Shown in pieces: positions 1-9,792 of a DNA stretch of 47,415 bases; position 1 is the stretch's first letter, and the number at the start of each line of letters is the position of its first letter. This DNA is from an uncultured Bacilli bacterium (GTDB lineage Bacteria > Bacillota_I > Bacilli_A > RF39 > UBA660). The DNA is taken from NCBI GenBank assembly GCA_947623665.1, contig CANQHJ010000003.1, positions 1 through 47,415 of the forward strand, written 5' to 3'. The position numbers and the translations under genes are program-made. The notes beneath the pieces are model-generated. The model had not been told where the DNA came from, searched no databases, and saw only the letters and a program-made list of their open reading frames with translations.

Positions 1-115
1 ATGGGTTTCTTTCCAATTTATAACAAACTATTAAATTATTTCAAATTATTATTGACTTTTAATAGTTAGTCACCTCAGTGTGTTTGTAAATCTTTTATAT
101 TATATCACATAAATA

Positions 116-149
116 TAAAAGATACTACTTATTTGGTAGCATCTTTACA
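116..149 (-). terminator. Terminator of the M16 peptidase pair
   Basis: On the minus strand, AAAGAT-CTAC and GTAG-ATCTTT form a hairpin with a short AAT-rich loop, followed by TTTTATATTT. It overlaps the last codons of the M16 gene that ends at 125. Bases 1-84 beyond it hold no gene. They contain a possible minus-strand promoter (TTGAAA, then TATAAA) for a gene outside the window. Confidence 0.7.
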
Positions 150-1402
150 ACAGCTATATTATTTAAATTTATTTTATTTATTATTTTGTCTAGTTCTTTT
201 TTGTTTAGACTACGTATTATATCTACTTTATCTTCTATTACATTACCATATTTTAAAATATCGTCAAATTGATTGTATACAGTATTATCAATCACATCAA
301 TCATTTTTACTTCGTTTGCAATCCAAACTTTTTTAATCCTGTTTAAATCTTCTTCTTTTACTTCTATTTTTTTTATAAATTCTTTTAAACAATTTATAAA
401 CTTATCTGGTTCATTTGTTTCTGCAACAAATTGTAATACTCTAAAATTATCTGCACTTTCCATACTAGTGTAAAAAGAATTAAATAATTTTTTTTCTCGT
501 AATGTTTCTCTAAAATCTGATGAAATACCAAACATAGTACTTAATAACATTTGCAAATACAAATCTAATTTAAAATTATCTTTAAACTTTAATTTATCTT
601 TATTTATTTTTAAGGCTACTCCTACTTTTGGTATTTGAATATTAGCTTTTATTTCTTCTTCTTTTTTAAATACTGACTCTGGTTCTTTATATTTTTTTTG
701 AATTATCATTCCACTATTATTTTTTTCATATTTTTTTAATGTGTTTTTTATTGTTTTTAGTGCTTCTGTTTTGTTAAAAAATCCTACAATAAGTAAGAAC
801 ATGTTGTTTGGTTTATAGAAAGTGTTATAGCAGTTGTACAAATCTTCTTTAGTAATTTTTTTTACATCTTCTATGCTACCACCTATATCTATTCTTCTAG
901 GATGGTTTTTATAAGTTATTTCTCTTAATTTATTTTCTAAAACTGACTCTGGCATATCTTGATACATTTTTAATTCTTCTATAATAATGCCTTTTTCTTT
1001 TTCTACATTTTCATCTGTAAAATAGGGTTCATTAACAAAACTTAAAAGAAATTCTAGGTTTTTATGAAAGTGTTTTGTTCCATAGCAAATATATTGTGTA
1101 GAATCAAATGATGTCATAGCATTATACCCTGTTCCATATTTTGCTCCAAAAACAAATGGGCTTTCTCTATTTTCATTTTCAAACATTTTATGTTCTAGGA
1201 AGTGTGCAATACCTGTAGGTACTTTTATTTGATGTTTTGCTGCTTCTGGTATAAACTCTGTTGTTACTGATCCATATCTTGTTGCATAACTAATATAATA
1301 ATTTTTTTTATCATCATATGGAATCATATAAATATCTAATCCATTTCCTAGTCTTTCGTAAAATACTTTTTTTTCTAATCCTGAAAGTTCAATTGATTTC
1401 AT
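125..1402 (-). CDS. M16 family zinc metallopeptidase, YmfH-like (active member)
   Basis: This is a predicted cytoplasmic M16-type zinc protease of 425 aa, the normal length for the YmfH branch. The inverted zinc-binding motif HFLEH sits at about residue 67-71, and the third zinc ligand is probably in the EELKMYQDMP stretch about 75 residues later. Its start overlaps the stop of the upstream M16 gene (ATGA), so the two are translationally coupled. M16 proteases of this class often pair an active with an inactive subunit, and the neighbour lacks the motif. In Bacillus the same pair lies downstream of spoIIIE, as here. The substrate is unknown. The family call is firm; the pairing is inferred from context. 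Confidence 0.9.
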   Translation of the reverse strand: MKSIELSGLEKKVFYERLGNGLDIYMIPYDDKKNYYISYATRYGSVTTEFIPEAAKHQIKVPTGIAHFLEHKMFENENRESPFVFGAKYGTGYNAMTSFDSTQYICYGTKHFHKNLEFLLSFVNEPYFTDENVEKEKGIIIEELKMYQDMPESVLENKLREITYKNHPRRIDIGGSIEDVKKITKEDLYNCYNTFYKPNNMFLLIVGFFNKTEALKTIKNTLKKYEKNNSGMIIQKKYKEPESVFKKEEEIKANIQIPKVGVALKINKDKLKFKDNFKLDLYLQMLLSTMFGISSDFRETLREKKLFNSFYTSMESADNFRVLQFVAETNEPDKFINCLKEFIKKIEVKEEDLNRIKKVWIANEVKMIDVIDNTVYNQFDDILKYGNVIEDKVDIIRSLNKKELDKIINKINLNNIAVVKMLPNK

Positions 1403-2661
1403 TCATCATCACCTTCTAACAAATAGATTGTATCAATTTTTATTTTTTTAGCAATTTTTATTATATTTTCTTTTGTTACTTCTGTTATTTTTATTCGTCT
1501 TGTATCTAAGTTGTCAATCCCAATTAAATCCATTAAGTAATATGCTTCCATTAAATATTCAGGATTCTCTTCTATTTCTTCTAATGAATTTTTATATATT
1601 TGTATTGCTTTATTTATATCTTCTTCTGTAAAGTCTCCTTTTTTCATTTGATTTAATTGTTTTTCTATTAGTTTTATTGCTTTTTCAAAATTTTCTTTTG
1701 AAATACCTGCTCTTATAAGAAGTGTATTATCTAGTTTATTAGGAATTGAATTTATGTAATATACAAGAGAAGATTTTTCTCTTACTTCGTTAAATAGTTT
1801 TGAATCTCCTATTCCTCCTAAAATTAAATTATACAGTGTTAGGGCATAATTTCTTTCAAAAGATGAAAGTTCTGATATACGACAACCTATTGCTAGTTTT
1901 GATTGTTTATTTTCCTCTTGTTCTTTAACTATTTTTTTTCTTATAATTTTTTTATTTGATTTTAATGTTTGAATATTAATTTTTTTCTTATAAGTGTTAA
2001 ATTTAAAATTTTTTTTAATTAGTTGTTCCATTTCTTTGGTTTTGAAGTCTCCTATTACAGAAATATCTATTAAATCTCTTTTTATCATGTTTTGATAATA
2101 TTCATAAATGCTTTTTGGTGTAATTGACTTTAAATCTTCTAAATATCCTACCATACGATAAGACATAGGAGATTTTTCATCCATATTTTCTAAACAACGT
2201 ATTAGACTATAATAAGAAGAATTTTCTTTGATTCCTGTTAGAGATGTTTTGGCATTATCGTAAATAATATCAAAGACTTCATGATTAAATTCATTGTTTT
2301 CTACATTAGGGTTAAATATTACTTCACTGAAGAACTCTAAACTATCTGAGAAATTATTTTCTTCTGTATATTTATCATTTAAACAAGTCAATGTAAATTC
2401 TGTATTTATTTGATCTGCTAATCTAGTACTTCCAGCAGTTAGGTTAACAGCATATAAATCTTGTGTCTTTATAACCAAATCTTTTTTAGTTTTATACTTT
2501 TTTGTTGAATGAGTAAGTAAATCTGTTAAGATATTACGTATGGTTGTATCTTCTTTATGAATTTTATTTCTAAAACTAATTCTTACCGCAATTGTTTTAA
2601 ATTTTTTTGTTTTTATTAGATGTAAATTATATGAGCCCATATCTATATTTTTGTATTTCAT
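1399..2661 (-). CDS. M16 family protein without zinc site, YmfF-like
   Basis: This 420-aa protein has the two-domain M16 architecture, with a C-terminal section typical of the family (NLILGGIGDSKLFNEVREKSSLVYYI, which is the R/Y substrate-binding region). The N-terminal HxxEH motif is absent: the corresponding region reads LTDLLTHSTKKYKTKKD. It is therefore expected to be the non-catalytic partner of the downstream active subunit, with which it overlaps by four bases. The ribosome binding site is GAGGTG, seven bases before ATG. No clear terminator separates it from deoD, 50 bases upstream, so the three genes may be co-transcribed. Confidence 0.88.
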   Translation of the reverse strand: MKYKNIDMGSYNLHLIKTKKFKTIAVRISFRNKIHKEDTTIRNILTDLLTHSTKKYKTKKDLVIKTQDLYAVNLTAGSTRLADQINTEFTLTCLNDKYTEENNFSDSLEFFSEVIFNPNVENNEFNHEVFDIIYDNAKTSLTGIKENSSYYSLIRCLENMDEKSPMSYRMVGYLEDLKSITPKSIYEYYQNMIKRDLIDISVIGDFKTKEMEQLIKKNFKFNTYKKKINIQTLKSNKKIIRKKIVKEQEENKQSKLAIGCRISELSSFERNYALTLYNLILGGIGDSKLFNEVREKSSLVYYINSIPNKLDNTLLIRAGISKENFEKAIKLIEKQLNQMKKGDFTEEDINKAIQIYKNSLEEIEENPEYLMEAYYLMDLIGIDNLDTRRIKITEVTKENIIKIAKKIKIDTIYLLEGDDE

Positions 2662-2711
2662 CTTTTCACCTCGCTTTTAGTATATACTTAATTTGTTGTT
2701 TTAATGTAATT

Positions 2712-3431
2712 TTATATGGATTCTAATGCAATTTTTATCATTTTATTTAATTTTTTTTCTCTTTGTTCACTAGTTATTTTTTTATTATCATTTAAACTAT
2801 CTGATACAGTTAAAAGGCATGCTGCTTCTTTATTTAATTTATGAGCTAAATAGAAAAGACAAAATGTTTCCATATCTACTCCTAAAGGATTTAAATCTTT
2901 TGGATAAGGACTCTTATAACTTGTCTGATCTCGATAAGCGTCAAAAACATCTGATGTTAACACTAAGCCCTTCTTATAAGAAATATCTTTCTTCTTCAAT
3001 ATTTCTTCTATATGATTAGTTAACTCTTTTGATGCATCAGCCCTATTAACCTCTTCTGCTGCATATACTTTAGGAAAACTTGATATACTATAAGCAGAAT
3101 CTGCTAGAATAATATCTAATAAATTTACTCCTTTATGATTTGAACCACAAGAACCTATTCTTATAATTTTTTCTACATCATGAAATGTAAATAATTCATA
3201 GGAGTAAATTCCCATACTTGGAATACCCATACCACTTGCAAACACTGTAACTTCTTTTCCTTTGTAAAATCCAGTATATCCAAGAGTATTTCTTACTGTG
3301 TTTACAATGTGTGCATTATCTAAATATTTTTCAGCAATATATTTTGCACGTAATGGATCTCCTGGCATTATAACTGTTTTAGCAATATCTCCAATTTTAT
3401 TTTTCATATGTGGCGTTGAAATATTCATCAT
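2712..3431 (-). CDS. deoD: Purine nucleoside phosphorylase, DeoD type
   Basis: DeoD catalyses phosphorolysis of purine (deoxy)ribonucleosides to the base and (deoxy)ribose-1-phosphate in purine salvage. The 239-aa length fits the homohexameric bacterial PNP family. Motifs include PGDPLRAKYIA near the N-terminus (phosphate binding), GSCGS at about residue 93, VDMETFCLF (the ribose-binding Met-Glu), and SDSLND near the C-terminus with the catalytic Asp. A strong AGGAGG precedes two consecutive ATG codons. The gene lies between ftsK and the M16 pair, which are adjacent or nearly so in Bacillus, so deoD looks inserted into that conserved block. Confidence 0.95.
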   Translation of the reverse strand: MMNISTPHMKNKIGDIAKTVIMPGDPLRAKYIAEKYLDNAHIVNTVRNTLGYTGFYKGKEVTVFASGMGIPSMGIYSYELFTFHDVEKIIRIGSCGSNHKGVNLLDIILADSAYSISSFPKVYAAEEVNRADASKELTNHIEEILKKKDISYKKGLVLTSDVFDAYRDQTSYKSPYPKDLNPLGVDMETFCLFYLAHKLNKEAACLLTVSDSLNDNKKITSEQREKKLNKMIKIALESI

Positions 3432-3473
3432 ATTTTCCTCCTTTTAACTATAATATTATTATAACATATTAAG

Positions 3474-3496
3474 AAAAAAAGAATAGTATTATTCTT
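3474..3496 (-). terminator. Terminator of ftsK
   Basis: The minus strand reads AAGAATA-ata-CTATTCTT followed by a run of T. The hairpin overlaps the ftsK stop codon, so ftsK is probably transcribed separately from deoD. Confidence 0.8.
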
Positions 3497-5756
3497 GTGG
3501 TTCTTCCTCGTTTTCAAGCTTAACTAATACTATTCTTGGCTTTGATCCATTAGGTGGACCAATAATTCCTCTTTCTTCTAGTAAATCTATAATTCTTGCT
3601 GCTCTATTATATCCTAGTTTAAATCTTCTTTGTAATAATGAAGCACTAGCTTTTTGAGTTTGAACTACAAACTCTACTATATCATTATATAGTGGATCAT
3701 CATACTCTTCTTTTTGATTAGCATCCTCTATTTGGCTAGCACTCTTATCACTAGTTACTTCTTCTTCATCTAAATTCATCATTTTTTCATCATATTCAGC
3801 TTTTTGTTGTTCAATTGTATGATCTATAATTCTTTTTATTTCATCATCTGAGATAAATGCTCCTTGTACACGTTGAGTTGTAATTTCTCCCATTGGTAAG
3901 AAAAGCATATCTCCTTTTCCAAGTAGTTTTTCTGCACCAGCAGAATCAAGAATTGTACGTGAATCAACTTGGCTTGCAACAGTAAATGCTATACGTGATG
4001 GAATGTTTGCTTTAATTACTCCAGTTATTACATTAGTTGATGGTCTTTGGGTTGCAATAATTAAATGTATTCCTGCAGCACGTGCAAGTTGAGTGATTCT
4101 CATTATGGATGCTTCAACATCCTTTGCAGCTACTAACATAAGATCTGCAAGTTCGTCTATTACTACTACAATAAATGGCATTTTCTTTAATTGCTCTTCT
4201 GGTGGACGTTTTTTATTTTCTTTTTCTATATAAGCATTATATGTACCTATATTTTTAGTTTTAGTCTCTTCAAAGACATCAAATCTTCTATCCATCTCAC
4301 TTACTATTTTGGCAAGTGCTACACTTGCTTTTTTAGGATTAGTAACGACTGGACACATCAAATGTGGTACTCCGTTATAAAGTGAAAGTTCTACTTTTTT
4401 TGGATCAACCATCATAAGTTTTACTTCATCTGGTCGTGTTCTCATTAAAATGGATGCTATTATACCATTTATACATACAGATTTTCCAGCTCCTGTTGCT
4501 CCTGCAACTAATAAGTGTGGTGTTTTATTAATTTCACACCATATTACATTACCCATAATATTTTTACCTAATGGTACAAGCAATTTAGAATCCTTTTTAG
4601 ATTCTGGTATTTTTTCTAGTACTTCTCTAAATGTTACAGGTACTGGAGTTTCATTTGGTATTTCAATACCAACTGTTTTTTTACCAGGTATAGGTGCTTC
4701 TATTCTTACGTCTTTTTTAGCAAGTGATAAAGCAATTTCCCTATTTAAACTTACTATTTTGTTAAGTTTAGTTCCTGATTTAATTTCAAGTTCATATTGA
4801 GTAACAGTTGGTCCTATGTGTACTTCTACTGCTTTACCACTAATACCAAAGTCTTTTAATACATTTTCAAGACTTACTATATTTTTCTCAATTGCACTCT
4901 GGTTAGCATTTTTCTTCTTGTTTTTAGGTTTATCTAATATATCTATACTAGGTAATTGATAATTTCTATTATAGTTTTCACTGACTACTTCTGGATGAGC
5001 TTTTTCTTCTTCGTCTTTTGTATTTTCATCTTTAGTTTGAGTTATTTTATCTATACTTGATACAACGATTTGTTTATTATCTTCTTCCTCTTCTTCTCCA
5101 TTACTAATAATAACTGATGTTTTATTATCTTCTTCTGTGCTTTCTATATTGTTATTTTTACGCATAGAGCGTTTTTCTTTTCCTTTGGCATAACCTTTTT
5201 TTATGGCATCTACTAAAGAAAAGCCTGTAAATAAACTAAGTCCTGCTCCTACTAAAACCCAAGCAACAATTTGCATTCCAGTTAAAGCAAATAATTTATC
5301 AAAACATATTGCAAATGCTCCTCCAAGTATTCCTCCACCAAGTTCAAATATTGAATTTACTGTTCCTGTTGTCATTACACTATTAAATGATATAACAAGT
5401 TCATCTAAGGTATCTTGAAATATTAAAGCAACATTTCCTTCGTTTGCAATAACATATTCTCTGTGCATTAATACTAAGAGTCCAATAGTTAACATATAAA
5501 GACCTATTAATTTAGTTGTAAAAAAATCTGGAAATTCTCTTTTAATAATTAGATAAATTCCTATTATAAATAAAACTACTAAAAATATACCATATCCACT
5601 TCCAACAAGAAAAATTCCAAAGGATGCAATTAGTTTTCCAATAGGTCCATATTTTCCAATACCTAATATGGCCGCAAGCACTAAAAGTACACCATAAAGT
5701 TCTGCACTATATTCAAAACCAGTTTTTTTGTTTTTCTTTCTTTTTCTTTTTGCCAT
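3489..5756 (-). CDS. ftsK: DNA translocase FtsK/SpoIIIE
   Basis: This is a membrane-anchored, ATP-driven double-stranded DNA pump that clears chromosome ends from the closing septum. The protein is 755 aa, close to SpoIIIE. It has a basic N-terminal tail, four transmembrane helices (about 22-180), an acidic low-complexity linker (200-290), the alpha/beta RecA-like motor with Walker A GATGAGKSV at 419-427 and Walker B VVVIDELADLM, and a winged-helix gamma domain (about 690-745, RRFKLGYNRAARIID) that reads polar DNA sequences. The GGAGTAGATA element precedes the ATG. The gene stands alone between two terminators. FtsK versus SpoIIIE role cannot be told from sequence. Confidence 0.96.
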   Translation of the reverse strand: MAKRKRKKNKKTGFEYSAELYGVLLVLAAILGIGKYGPIGKLIASFGIFLVGSGYGIFLVVLFIIGIYLIIKREFPDFFTTKLIGLYMLTIGLLVLMHREYVIANEGNVALIFQDTLDELVISFNSVMTTGTVNSIFELGGGILGGAFAICFDKLFALTGMQIVAWVLVGAGLSLFTGFSLVDAIKKGYAKGKEKRSMRKNNNIESTEEDNKTSVIISNGEEEEEDNKQIVVSSIDKITQTKDENTKDEEEKAHPEVVSENYNRNYQLPSIDILDKPKNKKKNANQSAIEKNIVSLENVLKDFGISGKAVEVHIGPTVTQYELEIKSGTKLNKIVSLNREIALSLAKKDVRIEAPIPGKKTVGIEIPNETPVPVTFREVLEKIPESKKDSKLLVPLGKNIMGNVIWCEINKTPHLLVAGATGAGKSVCINGIIASILMRTRPDEVKLMMVDPKKVELSLYNGVPHLMCPVVTNPKKASVALAKIVSEMDRRFDVFEETKTKNIGTYNAYIEKENKKRPPEEQLKKMPFIVVVIDELADLMLVAAKDVEASIMRITQLARAAGIHLIIATQRPSTNVITGVIKANIPSRIAFTVASQVDSRTILDSAGAEKLLGKGDMLFLPMGEITTQRVQGAFISDDEIKRIIDHTIEQQKAEYDEKMMNLDEEEVTSDKSASQIEDANQKEEYDDPLYNDIVEFVVQTQKASASLLQRRFKLGYNRAARIIDLLEERGIIGPPNGSKPRIVLVKLENEEEPQE

Positions 5757-5804
5757 ATTATCTACTCCTCATTATAAATTATATCATTAAAAAAAAATTA
5801 TGAA

Positions 5805-5835
5805 AAGAAAAAGCATCAATTTTAATGCTTTTTTA
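5805..5835 (-). terminator. Terminator of the ABC exporter operon
   Basis: AAGCAT and ATGCTT arms are separated by eight bases and flanked by A and T runs on both sides. It lies just after the stop of the last ABC gene and could work in either direction. Confidence 0.75.
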
Positions 5836-5879
5836 CAATACTTATGTATTATTTTTTCAATTAATTAATATCATTGTTT

Positions 5880-8036
5880 TTATGAATTTTCAAAACTTTC
5901 AAATTGTGAATTATAAAGTTCTGCATAAAAACCATTTTGTTTTAATAATTCTTCGTGATTACCAGTTTCTATAATATTACCTTCGTTCATAACTAGAATT
6001 AAATCAGCATTTTTAATAGTAGAAAGTCTATGAGCAATTATGAAACTAGTTCTGCCTTCTGTAAGTTTATCCATTGCAGTTTGTACTAATTCTTCTGTTC
6101 TGGTATCAACATTACTAGTAGCTTCATCCAAAATCAAAAATGGTGCATCTTCTATCATACCACGAGCAATAGTTAAAAGTTGTTTTTGCCCAAGAGAGAC
6201 AGTTGAATCATCTTCTATTACAGAATGTATTCCTCCAGGTAATGTTTTTACAAAATGATCAACACCAACAGTTTTTAATGCATCCCATACCATTTCATCT
6301 GTTACATTCTTTTTGTTAAACTTAATGTTCTCAGCAATAGTACCATCAAACAACCAAGTATCCTGTAAAACCATTACGAATAAATCATGAATATTCTCAC
6401 GAGTTAAACTCTTAGTAGAAACACCATCAATTAGAATATCTCCATCAACTATATCATAAAACTTCATAAGCAAGTTAACCATAGTAGTCTTACCAGCACC
6501 TGTAGGTCCAACTATTGCAATTTTCTCACCTGGATGAGCTTTAGCATTAAAATCTTTTATTATAGTTCTATTCTTGTCATAACCAAACTTAACATGTTTA
6601 AATTCAATTTCACCTTTAACTTTAGATTTATCTAAATGTTTAACATTCTCCTCTTTAGTTTGTTCTTTTTCATCTAAGAATTCAAATACTCTCTCACTTG
6701 CTGCGGCAGTTGATTGTAACATAGTCATAGCTTGAGCAATCTGTGAAAGTGGATTTGTAAATAATCTAATATAAATCATAAAAGCAACTATAGTACCAAA
6801 AGTAGTTAAATCATTCATTGTAAGTAATGCTCCAACAATACATACAGCAACATATCCAAAGTTACCAACAAACATCATCATTGGTTGCATAATACCAGAT
6901 AAAAATTGACTTTTTTTATTACTAACATAAAGTTTTTTATTTATTCTATCAAACTCATCAAGAGCTAACTTATCTCCATTATAAGCCTTAACAACAGTAT
7001 GTCCAGAATAATTCTCTTCTATATAACCATTTAATTCTCCAAGTTGCTTTTGACGATTAGAGAAGTACTTTTGTGATTTAGATAGAATTATAAACATTCC
7101 AACAAAACCAAATATGCTGGTTGCTAAAGCAGTAAGAGCCATTATCCAATTAGTAACAAACATCATGACGATAGATCCTAGAAATAAAGTAATTGATGTT
7201 GCAAGTACTGCTAAAGACTGATTCATATGCATTCCAATTGTATCAACATCATTAGTAATTCTAGATAAAACATCTCCTGTTTCATGATTATCAAAATATT
7301 TAAGTGGTAATTTATTTATTTTATCACTTATACTACTTCTAAGTTTTTTGGCAAAGTTATTAGAAACAGTAGCTAGAATATATGACTGTATATAAGAAAA
7401 TGCTGTACTTATAAGATATAGTAAAGCCATCATTAAAGCAATACTCTTAACTTTATCTATATTTAAAGTAGGTTTAATAACTTTATATACTTTCTTAGGA
7501 AGATTATCTACAACCTTAAGCATACTATCAGTATCTTTAAAATCTTTAACAGAAGATAAAGATCTTAAAACCTCTATTTGATCACTTTCATTAATAGTAA
7601 TTCCTCCTACTTCAAAAGGATCTAATATTTCTTTTAATACACTATCAGGTAATTTAAAAAGTAATTTAGGCTTTTCTTCATCACTTGCAGTAGATATTTT
7701 TTGCATAACTTCCATAAATTTTTGTTTATCACTTGATGATATATTAGGATTTACTGGAATACTTGCAAACTTAGATTGATCTTGTAATCCTTTAGTAGTC
7801 TTAGTGATTATTTCTTTCAAATTATCTTCTTTAGGAGAAAGTCCTAAAGTAATCTCATCAGTTAAATCAGATAAAATATTAGGAGCAACTATTGCACATA
7901 TAGAACTAGAAAAAGCAAGAATTAAAGCAAATATTACTAAAAAACGCCATTTTTCTAGACTAAGAAATAATCTTTTAATAGAACCCTTAAAATCTTTTGA
8001 TTTCTCTTGTTTTCTATTCATTCCAATTCTAGGCAT
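5880..8036 (-). CDS. Heterodimeric ABC exporter subunit with intact Walker B and a large extracellular insert
   Basis: This is a fused permease-ATPase half-transporter of 718 aa, about 130 aa longer than its partner. The extra length is an approximately 160-residue hydrophilic segment between TM1 and TM2 (about 60-195), which should face outside. The ATPase domain has Walker A GPTGAGKTT, a non-canonical signature VSLGQKQ (consensus LSGGQ), Walker B FLILDEATSNVD with the catalytic Glu, and the switch His in IIAHRLST. In EfrCD/BmrCD/TM287-288-type exporters this pattern marks the subunit that supplies the catalytic Walker B but a weak signature. It overlaps the partner gene by eight bases. The substrate is unknown; drugs or peptides are possible. 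Confidence 0.93.
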   Translation of the reverse strand: MPRIGMNRKQEKSKDFKGSIKRLFLSLEKWRFLVIFALILAFSSSICAIVAPNILSDLTDEITLGLSPKEDNLKEIITKTTKGLQDQSKFASIPVNPNISSSDKQKFMEVMQKISTASDEEKPKLLFKLPDSVLKEILDPFEVGGITINESDQIEVLRSLSSVKDFKDTDSMLKVVDNLPKKVYKVIKPTLNIDKVKSIALMMALLYLISTAFSYIQSYILATVSNNFAKKLRSSISDKINKLPLKYFDNHETGDVLSRITNDVDTIGMHMNQSLAVLATSITLFLGSIVMMFVTNWIMALTALATSIFGFVGMFIILSKSQKYFSNRQKQLGELNGYIEENYSGHTVVKAYNGDKLALDEFDRINKKLYVSNKKSQFLSGIMQPMMMFVGNFGYVAVCIVGALLTMNDLTTFGTIVAFMIYIRLFTNPLSQIAQAMTMLQSTAAASERVFEFLDEKEQTKEENVKHLDKSKVKGEIEFKHVKFGYDKNRTIIKDFNAKAHPGEKIAIVGPTGAGKTTMVNLLMKFYDIVDGDILIDGVSTKSLTRENIHDLFVMVLQDTWLFDGTIAENIKFNKKNVTDEMVWDALKTVGVDHFVKTLPGGIHSVIEDDSTVSLGQKQLLTIARGMIEDAPFLILDEATSNVDTRTEELVQTAMDKLTEGRTSFIIAHRLSTIKNADLILVMNEGNIIETGNHEELLKQNGFYAELYNSQFESFENS

Positions 8037-9792
8037 TATCTAATTCCTCCTTTGATAGTTGAGATAAAGCAATTTCTTTGTAAACATCACAGTTTTTAAG
8101 TAATTGTTTATGTGTTCCAACTCCTACACATTCTCCTTTATCTAAAACTATAATTTTATCTGCATTCATAATAGTACCTATACGTTGAGCAACTATCATA
8201 CTAGTAGCATCTTTAGTATAGTTTTTTAACTCACGTCTAAGTATAGAATCTGTCTTATAATCAAGTGCAGAAAATGAATCATCAAAAATATAAATCTCAG
8301 GATCTCTAGCAATTGCTCTTGCAATTGATAATCTTTGTTTTTGACCACCACTTACATTAGTACCACCACGAGCAATATGTGAATCATACTTCTTATTCAT
8401 TTTTAAAACAAAGTCCTCACCTTGAGCAACCTTAATTGCTTCTTTTACTTTCTCATCACTAGGATGCTCTTTACCATTATCACCATAAGCTACATTATCC
8501 TTAACACTACCAGTAAACATAATAGCTTTTTGAGATACATAACCTATTTTATTACGTAAAGCAGACTGTTTATATTCTTTTACATTAACTCCATCTACTA
8601 TAACTTCTCCTTCTGTTGCATCATAAAATCTAGGAACTAAATTAATAAGAGTACTCTTACCACTACCAGTAGATCCGATAAATGCTATTGTCTCTCCTTT
8701 TTTAGCTTTAAAAGATATATTTTTAAGTAAATATTCATCTGCATCAGGATATTTAAAACTAACATTTTTAAATTCTACTTCTCCAGAAACTTCAGTATCT
8801 CCATCAAAGTCTCCATCATGAATTAATATATCACTATCTAAAACTTCATTAATACGTCTTGCAGACACTTGTGCTCTAGGCCACATCATAAATATCATGG
8901 CAAGCATCAAGAATGACATAATAACTTGCATTCCATAACTAGTAAATACCACCATATTACTGAAAAGTTCTATTTTATCTGATATAAAGTAAGCATCCAT
9001 TATTAAGTATGCTCCTATAAAGTAAATACCAAGTGTTAGAAAATGCATAACAAAGTTAATTACAGGATTAAGTATTGCAAAACATCTTTGATTAAACATC
9101 TGCATACTAGTAAGATCACTATTGACTTCTTCAAATCTATTCTTTTGAAATTCTTCTGCATTAAATGCTCTAATAACTCTAATACCAGTTAAATTCTCTC
9201 TAGCAACTCCATTGATTTTATCAAATAATTTTTGTACTTTAGCAAATCTAGGAAATACTATTAGTAAAAGAGTAATAACTGTTGCAAGTAATAAAATAAC
9301 ACCTGCCCCAGTAAGTAAAGTCCATTCTATATTTTTATTAATTATCTTAATGATAGCCCAAACAACCATAATGGGTGCTCTAACCATCATTTGAAGTCCC
9401 ATTGCAATAAGCATCTCTATTTGAGTTACATCATTAGTAGTTCTAGTAATAAGACTTCTAATAGAGAATTGTTTAATATCTGCAACTCCCATATCTTCTA
9501 CTTTTTTAAATATTTTATATCTTACATTACGTGAAAAGACTGCGGATAAGTATGATGCTAAATAACCAACTATAATTGCTGAGATAAGTGAACCAAAAGC
9601 ACAAAGCATCATATAAAAACCTTGTTCTAATATATCACTCATCTTACTACCAGAAGTTTGAACTAAAACAGTAACCTCTGACATATAATCAGGCATCTTT
9701 AAATCAAGCCATACACCAAAAGAAACAAGTAATATACACAAAACAAAAAGTAATCCTTCTTTTTTATTAAAATTCTTAAATAATTTTATCAA
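8029..9792 (-). CDS. Heterodimeric ABC exporter subunit with degenerate Walker B
   Basis: This 587-aa half-transporter has six predicted membrane helices followed by an ATPase domain. Walker A is GSTGSGKST and the signature VSGGQKQR is canonical. Walker B reads IYIFDDSFSALD, with Asp where the catalytic Glu should be, and the switch region reads IVAQRIGT with Gln in place of His. These changes match the degenerate half-site of asymmetric exporters. Combined with the altered signature of the other subunit, one of the two composite ATP sites should be inactive. The gene overlaps the marR gene by 17 bases and the second ABC gene by eight, forming one transcription unit. Confidence 0.93.
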   Translation of the reverse strand: MIKLFKNFNKKEGLLFVLCILLVSFGVWLDLKMPDYMSEVTVLVQTSGSKMSDILEQGFYMMLCAFGSLISAIIVGYLASYLSAVFSRNVRYKIFKKVEDMGVADIKQFSIRSLITRTTNDVTQIEMLIAMGLQMMVRAPIMVVWAIIKIINKNIEWTLLTGAGVILLLATVITLLLIVFPRFAKVQKLFDKINGVARENLTGIRVIRAFNAEEFQKNRFEEVNSDLTSMQMFNQRCFAILNPVINFVMHFLTLGIYFIGAYLIMDAYFISDKIELFSNMVVFTSYGMQVIMSFLMLAMIFMMWPRAQVSARRINEVLDSDILIHDGDFDGDTEVSGEVEFKNVSFKYPDADEYLLKNISFKAKKGETIAFIGSTGSGKSTLINLVPRFYDATEGEVIVDGVNVKEYKQSALRNKIGYVSQKAIMFTGSVKDNVAYGDNGKEHPSDEKVKEAIKVAQGEDFVLKMNKKYDSHIARGGTNVSGGQKQRLSIARAIARDPEIYIFDDSFSALDYKTDSILRRELKNYTKDATSMIVAQRIGTIMNADKIIVLDKGECVGVGTHKQLLKNCDVYKEIALSQLSKEELDNA

